Assembly: GCF_047601505.1 (NCBI RefSeq)
Contig: NZ_JASGJD010000001.1
Coordinates: forward strand, 2,108,001 to 2,172,000
DNA from: Cloacibacterium sp047601505
GTDB lineage: Bacteria > Bacteroidota > Bacteroidia > Flavobacteriales > Weeksellaceae
DNA: 64,000 bases
Reading direction: 5' to 3'
In this document: in pieces, positions 26,734-34,690 of the stretch
How the letters are laid out: every line of letters starts with the position of its first letter
Position numbering within the stretch: the stretch's first letter is position 1
Translations under genes and position numbers: made by a program
The notes under the pieces: model-generated
Told to the model about the DNA's origin: nothing
Seen by the model: only the letters and a program-made list of their open reading frames with translations
Database searches by the model: none

Positions 26734-27456
26734 ATGCAAGAAACACGTATCAATAAATATTTATCAGAAGTAGGTTTTTGTTCTAGAAGAGAAGCAGACA
26801 GACTTTTGGAGCAAGGCAGAATTACCATTAATGGCAAAAAACCAGAATTAGGAACCAAAGTTTCTGATGCTGATGAAATCTTTGTTGATGGTAAAAACAT
26901 CAAAAAAACTGAAGAAAAACACGTTTACATTGCATTTAATAAACCTGTTGGCATTGTTTGTACTACCGATACGAAACGCGAAAAAAACAATATTGTAGAT
27001 TACATTAATCACCCGAAAAGAATTTTCCCTATTGGAAGATTAGACAAACCGAGCGAAGGACTTATTTTATTGACTTCAGATGGTGATATTGTGAATAAAA
27101 TTTTGCGCGCAAGAAACAATCACGAAAAAGAATATATTGTAAGAGTTGATAAACCTATTTCTCCAAAATTTTTAGAAAAAATGCGCAACGGAGTACCAAT
27201 TTTAGATACAGTTACCCGAAAATGCGAAGTAGAACAAATTGATACGCTACAGTTCAGAATTGTTCTTACACAAGGTCTCAACAGACAAATCCGTAGAATG
27301 TGCGAATATCTTGGCTATGAAGTAAAGAAACTGAAGCGCATCAGAATTATGAACATAAAACTAGATTTGCCCATTGGAAAATGGAGAGATTTAACAGATG
27401 TAGAAATGCAACAACTAGATTTACTCCTCGAAAACTCTAGCAAAACGATTGATTAA
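26734..27456 (+). CDS. rluF: 23S rRNA pseudouridine synthase, RluF type
   Basis: 240 residues. An S4 RNA-binding domain at ~3-60 (INKYLSEVGFCSRREADRLLEQGRI) is followed by the RsuA/RluB-type catalytic domain with GRLDKPSEGLILLTSDG (Asp ~111) and QGLNRQIRRMCEYLGYEV. The N-terminal and C-terminal wording is nearest RluF (23S U2604 in E. coli), but RluB/E cannot be excluded. The stop overlaps the convergent M48 gene by four bases. Confidence 0.85.
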   Translation: MQETRINKYLSEVGFCSRREADRLLEQGRITINGKKPELGTKVSDADEIFVDGKNIKKTEEKHVYIAFNKPVGIVCTTDTKREKNNIVDYINHPKRIFPIGRLDKPSEGLILLTSDGDIVNKILRARNNHEKEYIVRVDKPISPKFLEKMRNGVPILDTVTRKCEVEQIDTLQFRIVLTQGLNRQIRRMCEYLGYEVKKLKRIRIMNIKLDLPIGKWRDLTDVEMQQLDLLLENSSKTID

Positions 27457-29504
27457 TTTTTTTCTAAAATTTCTGCCATATAATTTAGTAATTCCTTTTT
27501 CATTTTGAAATAAGAACCACTTAAAGCTTCTTTATATTTGTTTAAAGCACCGTCTAAAGCTGTTATTTCATCATTGTTGTACTTATTGTGTTCAAAATAC
27601 ATGTAAACAGCATCAACGTAATCGTTCAAGATTTTTTTATCTTCAATTTGCATATATTTTTCAAAATTTGAGGATAAAAGCTCTTTAATTTTTTCTTTAA
27701 AAACTTTTTCTTTTGTGAGTAAAGTATATCTGTTTTTAGAAATAGTTTCAAAATCTAAACGCTGAGACATAAATTCTAAATATGGAACAAAATTTTGAAA
27801 AGCATTAAAATATTCATCAAAATCTTTATCTGCTTTGAAGAAGTTTTCTGCCATTTCAGAAAATTTTATTTTTTCTTCTTCAGTTGCTTTTTGGTAGATG
27901 GTTTGATAGATTTTATTATCATTTTTTTTAATTTCTTCATCTACAAAAGACATTCTATTTTTTAGAAGTCTTAAAGCTTTAGGAGTTTGACTTCTGGTGT
28001 ATTTTATCCCGTCATAATCAAAAATTTTAAGTTTGTAATTCCCTTTTTCAATCATTTCTAGAACATTCGAATCATTTTCTAATGCACTTTTCTCGAAAAC
28101 AAGACTCACTTTTTCGTCGGAAAATAGATTTTCAGAATTTAATAAAGAATTTTCAGAATGGAGTAGTTCTGAATTTTCAAAAAGAGGATTTTTAGAATCA
28201 TAATAAGAATTGAAAATTTTGTTGAATGTTTTCTCATTAATTAGACCTTTGTATTTCTCTTCAAACTCTTCATCTGTAAGGTAATTTTCGGTGTGAGAAA
28301 TCATATTGTACTCAAAAAGTTTGTTGGTGAATTTTTCTGCATAGTTTTCAAATTGTTTCACAATGCTTTTTGCGAGTCTATTATCTACATTCTCAGATGG
28401 AATATTTAGTTTTTTTATTGCTTCAATTCTTTGTTTTGTAGTAGGATGAGAAGCCCATTGGTTTTCAATTTTAAGTTTAGATTTATTGTATCTATCTAAT
28501 TCATTTTCATTAATATAAGGTAACTCATTTTTTACATCATGGTTGTTTTCTTTTGCCAGATAATGTAGCAAAATAGTTTGGTTTTGATAGATATTTTTGG
28601 TGTCCGAATTAATTTTTTTGTCTAAATAGAAATTTAAAGAATTGCCAAGAGCAGCATCAGAAAGGTCCAGTCTCAATAAAGAAGCAGATTTTACATCAGA
28701 ACCAACAACATAAGTTGCGATAGCATCTGCATTGAATTCCATTTGTCTGCTCAAAGACATGTGTTTTAAATACAAAAAATCATAAAATTTTGCCAAAATC
28801 CATTGAATTCCATTAATAAACCAAACCGAAATTTTTGTAAATATTCCAATAATGATGTGTGTATTTGCAAAACTATCCATAGATTCATTAAAATTTTTAT
28901 TGTTGTAAAGCATATCATAAATCATTTTATTTGCTTGATTTACGTAGCTTCCAACTTTCATACTTCTTTGCGAAAAGTGACCAAATTCGTGTGCAAGTAT
29001 TGCTTTCAATTCGCTTACAGTAGTAGTATTGATTAATCCCATTCCTATTGTGAGATTTTTCTTTACGGGTAAAAACATGCTCCAAAATGTAGAATTGTAA
29101 TTTACAAAAGCGTTTACATCATTAGATAGAAATACTTTTTTGGGTTGCTCTGTTCCAACTTCGTTTACAACTTCATCTATCAATTTGAATAATTCTGGCT
29201 CTTTATTTCTATTAATTTCTATAAATGCGCTAGTGTCATTATTTTGAAAACTAAAAATGAATTTTACCAAAAATATTAAGATAAAAGCTGCCATTCCTAA
29301 TAATCCGCCACAAATAAGAATTACAAGGTAATTGAATTTTAAATTTATTATTATTTGAGTTACCAAATATCCTATTGCGGCGACTAAAGCCAAAGCTAAA
29401 GCTATTAGAATAAGATAAATTAAGAAAAATAAAAATATAAATAATATAGAATTTGTTACTTGTTTTTTGTATTCTTTAGAAATTGGAGGTAGAGTTTTCG
29501 GCAT
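27453..29504 (-). CDS. M48 family metalloprotease, membrane-bound
   Basis: 683 residues. Two hydrophobic segments near the N-terminus (~17-43 and ~54-83). The zinc motif HEFGH at ~171-175 is followed by further membrane-associated helices (~218-245) and then by MEFNADAIA, which supplies the third metal ligand. The C-terminal ~350 residues are helical and charged, with no recognised domain. The family includes HtpX/Ste24-like quality-control proteases; this long form is common in Flavobacteriia. Starts five bases from the HD gene upstream, so it is probably co-transcribed with it. Confidence 0.88.
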   Translation of the reverse strand: MPKTLPPISKEYKKQVTNSILFIFLFFLIYLILIALALALVAAIGYLVTQIIINLKFNYLVILICGGLLGMAAFILIFLVKFIFSFQNNDTSAFIEINRNKEPELFKLIDEVVNEVGTEQPKKVFLSNDVNAFVNYNSTFWSMFLPVKKNLTIGMGLINTTTVSELKAILAHEFGHFSQRSMKVGSYVNQANKMIYDMLYNNKNFNESMDSFANTHIIIGIFTKISVWFINGIQWILAKFYDFLYLKHMSLSRQMEFNADAIATYVVGSDVKSASLLRLDLSDAALGNSLNFYLDKKINSDTKNIYQNQTILLHYLAKENNHDVKNELPYINENELDRYNKSKLKIENQWASHPTTKQRIEAIKKLNIPSENVDNRLAKSIVKQFENYAEKFTNKLFEYNMISHTENYLTDEEFEEKYKGLINEKTFNKIFNSYYDSKNPLFENSELLHSENSLLNSENLFSDEKVSLVFEKSALENDSNVLEMIEKGNYKLKIFDYDGIKYTRSQTPKALRLLKNRMSFVDEEIKKNDNKIYQTIYQKATEEEKIKFSEMAENFFKADKDFDEYFNAFQNFVPYLEFMSQRLDFETISKNRYTLLTKEKVFKEKIKELLSSNFEKYMQIEDKKILNDYVDAVYMYFEHNKYNNDEITALDGALNKYKEALSGSYFKMKKELLNYMAEILEKN

Positions 29505-29509
29505 TGGTT

Positions 29510-29953
29510 TTAGTATTTTTCGATGAGATATTGATACGCTTTCAAATATTTATTGAGGCGTTTTAAGTCTTTTTCGGTTAAAGGTCTGTTAATTCTTCTC
29601 AAATCCATATTATCTCGCAAATCATTTAATTTAACGGCAATAGCAAGAGGAGATTTTTCTGTTCTTTTGATAAATTCGTCGTAATCTTCATTTGGCGGAT
29701 TTTTGGTAAGACATTCTATAGCAAAAATTTGAGCTTCGGAGAAACCTTGTTTTCTTAGAAAATCATATGAATAATCTGGGCAATCTTCAATCAAATCGTG
29801 CAAAACGCCTACAATTTTTTCGTCTAGCGTTTTTCCGTATTCCATCACTCTCATTACGTGTTTTATATAAGGAGCGCCATATTTGTCAACTTGTTTTCTG
29901 TGTCCTTTTTCGGCAATTTTTATGGCTTTGTTTAGTAAAAGTTCTTTACTCAT
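29510..29953 (-). CDS. HD-domain phosphohydrolase, RelA/SpoT-like
   Basis: 147 residues, start set at MSKELL rather than five codons upstream. The pattern A-x-x-x-H-x-x-Q-x-x-K-Y-G-x-P-Y-I-x-H, then VGVLHDLIEDC and later KLNDLRDN fits the stand-alone HD hydrolases related to the N-terminal half of RelA/SpoT (MESH1-like). Such enzymes may hydrolyse (p)ppGpp or NADPH; substrate not provable here. The ATG lies inside the last codons of the upstream gene (overlap of eight bases, ATGAGTAA). Confidence 0.85.
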   Translation of the reverse strand: MSKELLLNKAIKIAEKGHRKQVDKYGAPYIKHVMRVMEYGKTLDEKIVGVLHDLIEDCPDYSYDFLRKQGFSEAQIFAIECLTKNPPNEDYDEFIKRTEKSPLAIAVKLNDLRDNMDLRRINRPLTEKDLKRLNKYLKAYQYLIEKY

Positions 29954-30251
29954 TTTTCGGTTTTGCAATTAGAATTTTTTCTAAATTTTCTTTAGGTTTT
30001 GCTACTAAAATTTTATACAAATCGGCGTTTCTGCTTTTTGCAATCGGTATATTATAAGGAGCTGGAGATTTTGTAGCACTAAATTTTTTATAATCTAAAA
30101 CATTTGTTTTTATTGACAAATCTATTGTAGGAAGCTCTATTTTTGGCATCTCCACTTTTGGTATTTCTACATTTGGAAGAGTGAAATTTTTAATTTGAGA
30201 AAATCCTAGAAACGGTAATACAAACATTGTAAGAGTAAATAATTTTTTCAT
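29946..30251 (-). CDS. Small secreted protein with a P-x-[VI]-E-[IM] repeat, function unknown
   Basis: 101 residues with a signal peptide (KKLFTLTMFVLPFLGFSQ). Residues ~23-48 repeat the pattern L-P-x-V-E-I-P-K-V-E-M-P-K-I-E-L-P, and the C-terminus repeats I-L-V-A-K-P-K-E-N / I-L-I-A-K-P-K-N-E. No family is recognised. It shares eight bases with the HD gene, indicating translational coupling. The promoter must lie in the gene-poor region upstream. Confidence 0.6.
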   Translation of the reverse strand: MKKLFTLTMFVLPFLGFSQIKNFTLPNVEIPKVEMPKIELPTIDLSIKTNVLDYKKFSATKSPAPYNIPIAKSRNADLYKILVAKPKENLEKILIAKPKNE

Positions 30252-31536
30252 GATATTAATTTTTTTAATCTTAGGATTTTTATCAAAAATTTTCTAAGAT
30301 TTCATGGTTTGTAATTTTATTATGTAAAAATAGTAAATTTTTGTACACAAAATACAGAAACAAAAAAAGACTGATGGCAAAACTTCTTTTCTTTTTCAAG
30401 TTAAGATGTTATTGTCATCAGCTCGGATTAGCCGATTCTCTGTTTTGGATAAAAGCATTTTTTGAAACTATTTCAGTTGCATTTTCCAAAAAATTTACCT
30501 TTCGGTATTATTTAGAATTTTGCTAAGTTTCGCTTATTTTCCTCACAATTAATGAGTTTCAGCTTATGTTTGTCTTTAATTTTTAGTTTCTATGAAATTA
30601 CTTTGCGTTTTTCAATTTTTTGAAACTAAATTTTTCAGACTGTTTTTTTTGTCATCACCTAAGTTTAAAGTTTAATTGCTTAAACTAATAAACTTAAGTG
30701 TTTGACAGTTTTTGTCTTTGCTTATTGCTTTTTCTTAAATTTTCATTCTAAAAAAAATATAGCTACAATAAGCATTTAGACGGTTTTTGTCATTGCTTTC
30801 AGTTTTGATTCTTAGATATTTCATCCTTGAAATTGTCAACTTTCCACTTCTGACGGTTTTTTAGTCTTTCACTAAGCGTAAAATGTAAAATAAGACCATT
30901 ATAATTCATTTTTTATCTTAATTAAGACTGCTTCTTGTGTCTTCCTCTTATTAGCTTAGAAAAGCCTTTCGATTTTCAAAACATTTGAATATAAGTATCA
31001 GACGGTTTTTGTCTTAACCTCTCATTCAAATTTCAGAAAAAACTTTAAATTCTTTCAAAACTTTGAAGTTGATTGTTTTTAGACAATTTTTAAGTCGCTT
31101 TTAGAAATATAAAAGATTTTTTGCTTAATAATTTTAGTTTCGGCTTAGCAATTACGCATCCACTTCAAAACAAATTTCAAGTAAAAATTTTATTTTATAT
31201 CCTTGTTAAGACCTTAATCTTTGGCTCTTTCAACTTTAGACTTCGGGTTTCAACTCAAAAGCTTGACTTGATTGTTGATGTAAAGATAATATTATAAAAT
31301 CCTGATTTGCAAATAATTCTATTTGTTTTTCTTCACTTGTTTTCAAATAGTTATTCACTTTTTTAAATGAGAAAAACCCTTTTGTTTTAAAGGAAAATTA
31401 AAATTACTAACAATTTATTAAATTAAGGTTAATGAGTTATTTTAGTGAAAATTCAATTATTTTTATTCTCCCATTTTTGATGATATATACAATAAAAGTG
31501 AAAAATATTTCAATTATTCGAAGTATTTTAAAATAT
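30252..31536. other. 1.3-kb gene-free, hairpin-rich region with ~74-bp periodicity
   Basis: No open frame here is convincing. The left part is rich in inverted repeats: CTGATGGCAA (30371-30380) / TTGTCATCAG (30412-30421), with AACTT/AAGTT nested inside; TCGG/CCGA (30423-30435); ATTTTTTG (30457-30464) / CAAAAAAT (30487-30494); TTTAGTTTC (30582-30590) / GAAACTAAA (30622-30630). The right part repeats a short motif GAC-n-GTTTTT-GTC about every 74 bp (see 30637-31096). Candidate structured non-coding RNA or decayed repeat array; strand unknown. Confidence 0.5.
30637..31096. repeat. Degenerate tandem array, ~74-bp period, GAC-GGTTTTT-GTC motif
   Basis: Motif copies start at 30637, 30703, 30778, 30851, 30925, 31000 and 31081 (spacings 66, 75, 73, 74, 75, 81). 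The clearest are AGACGGTTTTTGTC at 30778 and 31000. AGAC and GTC(T) can pair, so each copy may be a small hairpin. The sequence between motifs is not conserved enough for a CRISPR array. Confidence 0.5.
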
Positions 31537-31911
31537 TTATTCCATTCTTTTTATAGGTTCTAGGTTTTTTAATTCGTCTTCCGAAAATAATTTGTAGTCT
31601 ATTTTGAAAGTTTTTCCTAATGGTGTTTCTAGAGAAAAGCCACCAGGTCCGAAACCATCTACTACATCTAATGTAAAGTGAGAAAATTTCCAATATTCGA
31701 ATAAATCACGGTCTAGCCAAAATTCAAAACCATCTACCAAACCAATCATCACATCGTTTGTTCTTACGTAGAAGCCTCCTTTTTCGAAACATTGTGGCTG
31801 TGTTCCTTCGCAGCATCCGCCAGCTTGGTAAAACATTAGGTCACCATGTTTTTCTTTTAAAGTTTTTATTACTTCCAAAGCTTTTTGAGTTACGTCTATT
31901 CTTTTTACCAT
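31537..31911 (-). CDS. DUF779 family protein
   Basis: 124 residues. The Cys-rich start QAGGCCEGTQPQC and the FGPGGFSLETPLGKTF block are hallmarks of DUF779. In many bacteria this gene is directly linked to an aldehyde dehydrogenase of the ExaC/AldB type, as here. The conserved Cys/His residues suggest a metal or thiol role; the function is unproven. Separated from the upstream aldehyde dehydrogenase by a terminator-like hairpin. Confidence 0.9.
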   Translation of the reverse strand: MVKRIDVTQKALEVIKTLKEKHGDLMFYQAGGCCEGTQPQCFEKGGFYVRTNDVMIGLVDGFEFWLDRDLFEYWKFSHFTLDVVDGFGPGGFSLETPLGKTFKIDYKLFSEDELKNLEPIKRME

Positions 31912-31938
31912 AATTTTTAATTTTAATAAAGATAAAAA

Positions 31939-31965
31939 AAGGAATGCTGATGAACAACATTCCTT
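31939..31965 (-). terminator. Terminator-like hairpin between aldehyde dehydrogenase and DUF779 gene
   Basis: On the minus strand: AAGGAATG / CATTCCTT with an 11-base loop, then a run of seven T. It lies between two genes usually treated as one operon. Confidence 0.75.
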
Positions 31966-31987
31966 CGGTTTTTGATAAAAACAAATT

Positions 31988-33493
31988 TTAGAAAAATCCT
32001 AACTTGTTTTTATTGTAAGAAATTAACATATTTTTAGTTTGTCTGTAATGGTCTAGCATCATTTTGTGGTTTTCTCTTCCAATTCCAGATTGTTTGTAGC
32101 CTCCAAATGGAGCTCCCGCAGGATATGCGTGGTATTGATTTACCCAAACTCTACCTGCTTGTATTGCTCTTGGAACTCTGTATAATTCGTGAGCATCTCT
32201 TGTCCAGACTCCCGCTCCTAAACCATACATGGTATCATTTGCTAATTCTATAGCTTCTTTGGTTGTTTTGAAAGTGGTAACAGCTAATACAGGCCCGAAA
32301 ATTTCTTCTTGGAAAATTCTCATTTTATTGTGTCCTTTGAAAATAGTTGGCTGAATATAATATCCACCTTCTAAATCTCCACCAAGATGATTAACATCAC
32401 CACCGCAAAGAACTTCAGCACCTTCTTCTTTTCCTAATTTAATATATGAAAGGATTTTATCTTTCTGAATTTGTGAAGCTTGAGCTCCCATCATTACAGT
32501 AGAATCTAAAGGATGTCCAGTTTTAATAGCTTTAGTTCTTTCTACCACTTTTTCTAGAAATTTGTCTGCGATAGATTCGTGAACCAGTAATCTTGAAGGA
32601 CAAGTACAAATTTCACCTTGGTTAAGCGCAAAAAGTACAGCACCTTCAACAGCTTTGTCTAGAAATTCGTCATCTGCATCCATCACAGAAGGGAAGAAAA
32701 CGTTTGGAGATTTACCTCCTAATTCTAAAGTTACTGGGATAATATTTTCTGTAGCGTATTGCATAACCATTCTACCTGTTGCTGTAGAACCTGTAAAAGC
32801 GGCTTTAGAAACTTTAGGATTGGTAACTAAAGTTCTACCCAATTCTGCTCCGAAACCATTCACAATATTAATAACACCAGCTGGTAATAAATCTTCTATA
32901 ACTTCCATTAAAACCATAATAGAAATAGGAGTACTTTCTGCAGGTTTCAATACTACGCAGTTACCAGCAGCAAGGGCAGGAGCCAATTTCCAAACAGCCA
33001 TCAATAGCGGGAAATTCCAAGGGATAATTTGTGCAATCACTCCAATAGGTTCGTGCACAATTATAGAAACGGTATCTTTGTCTAATTCTGAAATAGAACC
33101 TTCTTCTGCTCTTATTACGCTTGCAAAATATCTGAAATGATCTACCGCTAAAGGCAAATCCGCAGCCATAGTTTCTCTAATCGCTTTTCCGTTGTCTACG
33201 GTTTCTACAGCGGCAAGAAAAGGAAGATTTTCTTCAATTCTATCTGCAATTTTATTGAGGATAATACTACGTTCTGTGGCAGATGTTTCACTCCAAGTTT
33301 TAAATGCTTCTGATGCTGCATCTACAGCTGCTTCAATGTCTTGTTTAGCAGAATGTGCTGCTTTAGACATTATTTTACCATCTAACGGAGATAGTACTTC
33401 AAAATACTGCCCAGTGGAAGGAGCAGTCCATTTTCCATTAATAAAATTGTCGTATTTTTCTTTTAATACAGGACGGTTGATAATTGTTGACAT
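31988..33493 (-). CDS. NAD(P)-dependent aldehyde dehydrogenase, ExaC/AldB type
   Basis: 501 residues, oxidising aldehydes to carboxylates. The catalytic Cys is in NQGEICTCPSRLLV (~298), the general-base Glu in LELGGKSPNVF (~264), and the cofactor region is PWNFPLLMAVWKLAPAL and FTGSTATG. The end GGYKQSGIGRENH is typical. Linkage to DUF779 and a divergent AraC regulator is the classic arrangement for alcohol/acetaldehyde-responsive dehydrogenases; the natural substrate is inferred. Confidence 0.92.
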   Translation of the reverse strand: MSTIINRPVLKEKYDNFINGKWTAPSTGQYFEVLSPLDGKIMSKAAHSAKQDIEAAVDAASEAFKTWSETSATERSIILNKIADRIEENLPFLAAVETVDNGKAIRETMAADLPLAVDHFRYFASVIRAEEGSISELDKDTVSIIVHEPIGVIAQIIPWNFPLLMAVWKLAPALAAGNCVVLKPAESTPISIMVLMEVIEDLLPAGVINIVNGFGAELGRTLVTNPKVSKAAFTGSTATGRMVMQYATENIIPVTLELGGKSPNVFFPSVMDADDEFLDKAVEGAVLFALNQGEICTCPSRLLVHESIADKFLEKVVERTKAIKTGHPLDSTVMMGAQASQIQKDKILSYIKLGKEEGAEVLCGGDVNHLGGDLEGGYYIQPTIFKGHNKMRIFQEEIFGPVLAVTTFKTTKEAIELANDTMYGLGAGVWTRDAHELYRVPRAIQAGRVWVNQYHAYPAGAPFGGYKQSGIGRENHKMMLDHYRQTKNMLISYNKNKLGFF

Positions 33494-33693
33494 ATAAATA
33501 GTTTTTAAATTTTTATGTTGCCAAAGTATTCAGAATATGATAAATGTCATAGTATAATCGTCTAAATTGATAGTAAAATAATATTTGGGTACTATATGTG
33601 ATGAATAGATAATATAATTCTTGGTTGGTTGAAAAAAAATGATATATTTAGACCATATACCTATTTTATTAAAAAATTACCCAATAAATATAT

Positions 33694-34635
33694 ATGAATA
33701 ATGGTAAAAATTTGCTCTATACTCCTGATTTGACGGCAAATGAGCAACTCGATAGCATCATTGAAAATAAGACTACGTTTACCCTAAATAACTGTGAGTT
33801 TTCTCTCTTCGAAACTCATAAGCGAGCTGCTGATGTTAAACTACGGTTTAATGATTTAACTTTTACAGCCATGTTAAGAGGAAAAAAAACAATGAAATTA
33901 GAAGATAAAACAGATTATTTTGATTATTTCCCTGGAGAAACGGTTTTGGTTTCGCCGGGAGAGACAATGGTTATTGATTTTCCAGAAGCAGATGAAACTC
34001 CTTCGCAATGTATTGCGCTTAGCTTTAGTCCAGATTTTGTAGAAAATTCTCTCAATTATTTCAATACAAAACTTCGCAAAATAGATGATGATAGTTCTTG
34101 GCGAATTTCTAATGAACAATTTTATTTGTTCAACAGTTTGCCATTGGCTTCGGCTACTAATAACTTGATGAGAATAGCCATGGAAGATAATATGAATAAA
34201 GATATTATGGCAGATTTGGCTTTAAAAGAACTTTTAATACGATTGATGCAGACGCAAGCAAGTAAATTGATAGAAAGTGATTATAAAAAGCTAAAAAACA
34301 CCAGCAGATTAGCATTTATAATTGATTATATTAAGAATAATCTTCACCAAAAATTAAGCGTAGAACACTTGGCAAGATTGGCATTGGTAAGTAAATCTAA
34401 TTTTTTCAAACTTTTTAAATACGAAATAGGCATTGCTCCCAACGAATTTATTTTAATCGAAAGAATAAAACGTTCTAAAGAGCTTTTAAAAGAAGACCAA
34501 AGCATAAAAGAAGTAGCTTTTGCCACAGGTTTTTCGGATACAAATCATTTTATAAAAACCTTTAAAACTTTTGAAGGAATTACACCCAAAAACTATCAAA
34601 GAAGTCTTTTTTCAGACTATAAAATAGTTTCTTAA
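33694..34635 (+). CDS. AraC family transcriptional regulator
   Basis: 313 residues. The N-terminal part (~20-190) is a cupin-like ligand domain of the AraC_N type (F-P-G-E-x-V-L-V-S-P-G-E-T-M). The C-terminal ~100 residues hold two helix-turn-helix motifs (LSVEHLARLALVSKSNFFKLF and IKEVAFATGFSDTNHFIKTF). It is divergent from the aldehyde dehydrogenase across 200 bp, so probably activates it in response to an alcohol or aldehyde. I could not pick out a confident operator. Confidence 0.9.
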   Translation: MNNGKNLLYTPDLTANEQLDSIIENKTTFTLNNCEFSLFETHKRAADVKLRFNDLTFTAMLRGKKTMKLEDKTDYFDYFPGETVLVSPGETMVIDFPEADETPSQCIALSFSPDFVENSLNYFNTKLRKIDDDSSWRISNEQFYLFNSLPLASATNNLMRIAMEDNMNKDIMADLALKELLIRLMQTQASKLIESDYKKLKNTSRLAFIIDYIKNNLHQKLSVEHLARLALVSKSNFFKLFKYEIGIAPNEFILIERIKRSKELLKEDQSIKEVAFATGFSDTNHFIKTFKTFEGITPKNYQRSLFSDYKIVS

Positions 34636-34643
34636 ACCAAAAA

Positions 34644-34669
34644 AAAACGCTCCAACATTGGAGCGTTTT
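34644..34669. terminator. Bidirectional terminator
   Basis: AAAACGCTCCA / TGGAGCGTTTT, perfect 11-bp stem with a 4-base loop, A run on one side and T on the other. Serves the convergent AraC and acyl-CoA dehydrogenase genes. Confidence 0.92.
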
Positions 34670-34690
34670 AGATTTATGATTGAACAAAAT

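Noticed and set aside
30341..30526. Open frame of 61 codons in the gene-free region
   Set aside because: Composition is that of translated hairpin-rich DNA (many Phe/Cys/Arg), and the frame contains the nested stems; no family resemblance.
30637..31096. Possible CRISPR array because of the ~74-bp step
   Set aside because: The repeated part is only about 14 bases and not identical between copies, no 30-47-bp repeat exists and no cas gene is in the window.
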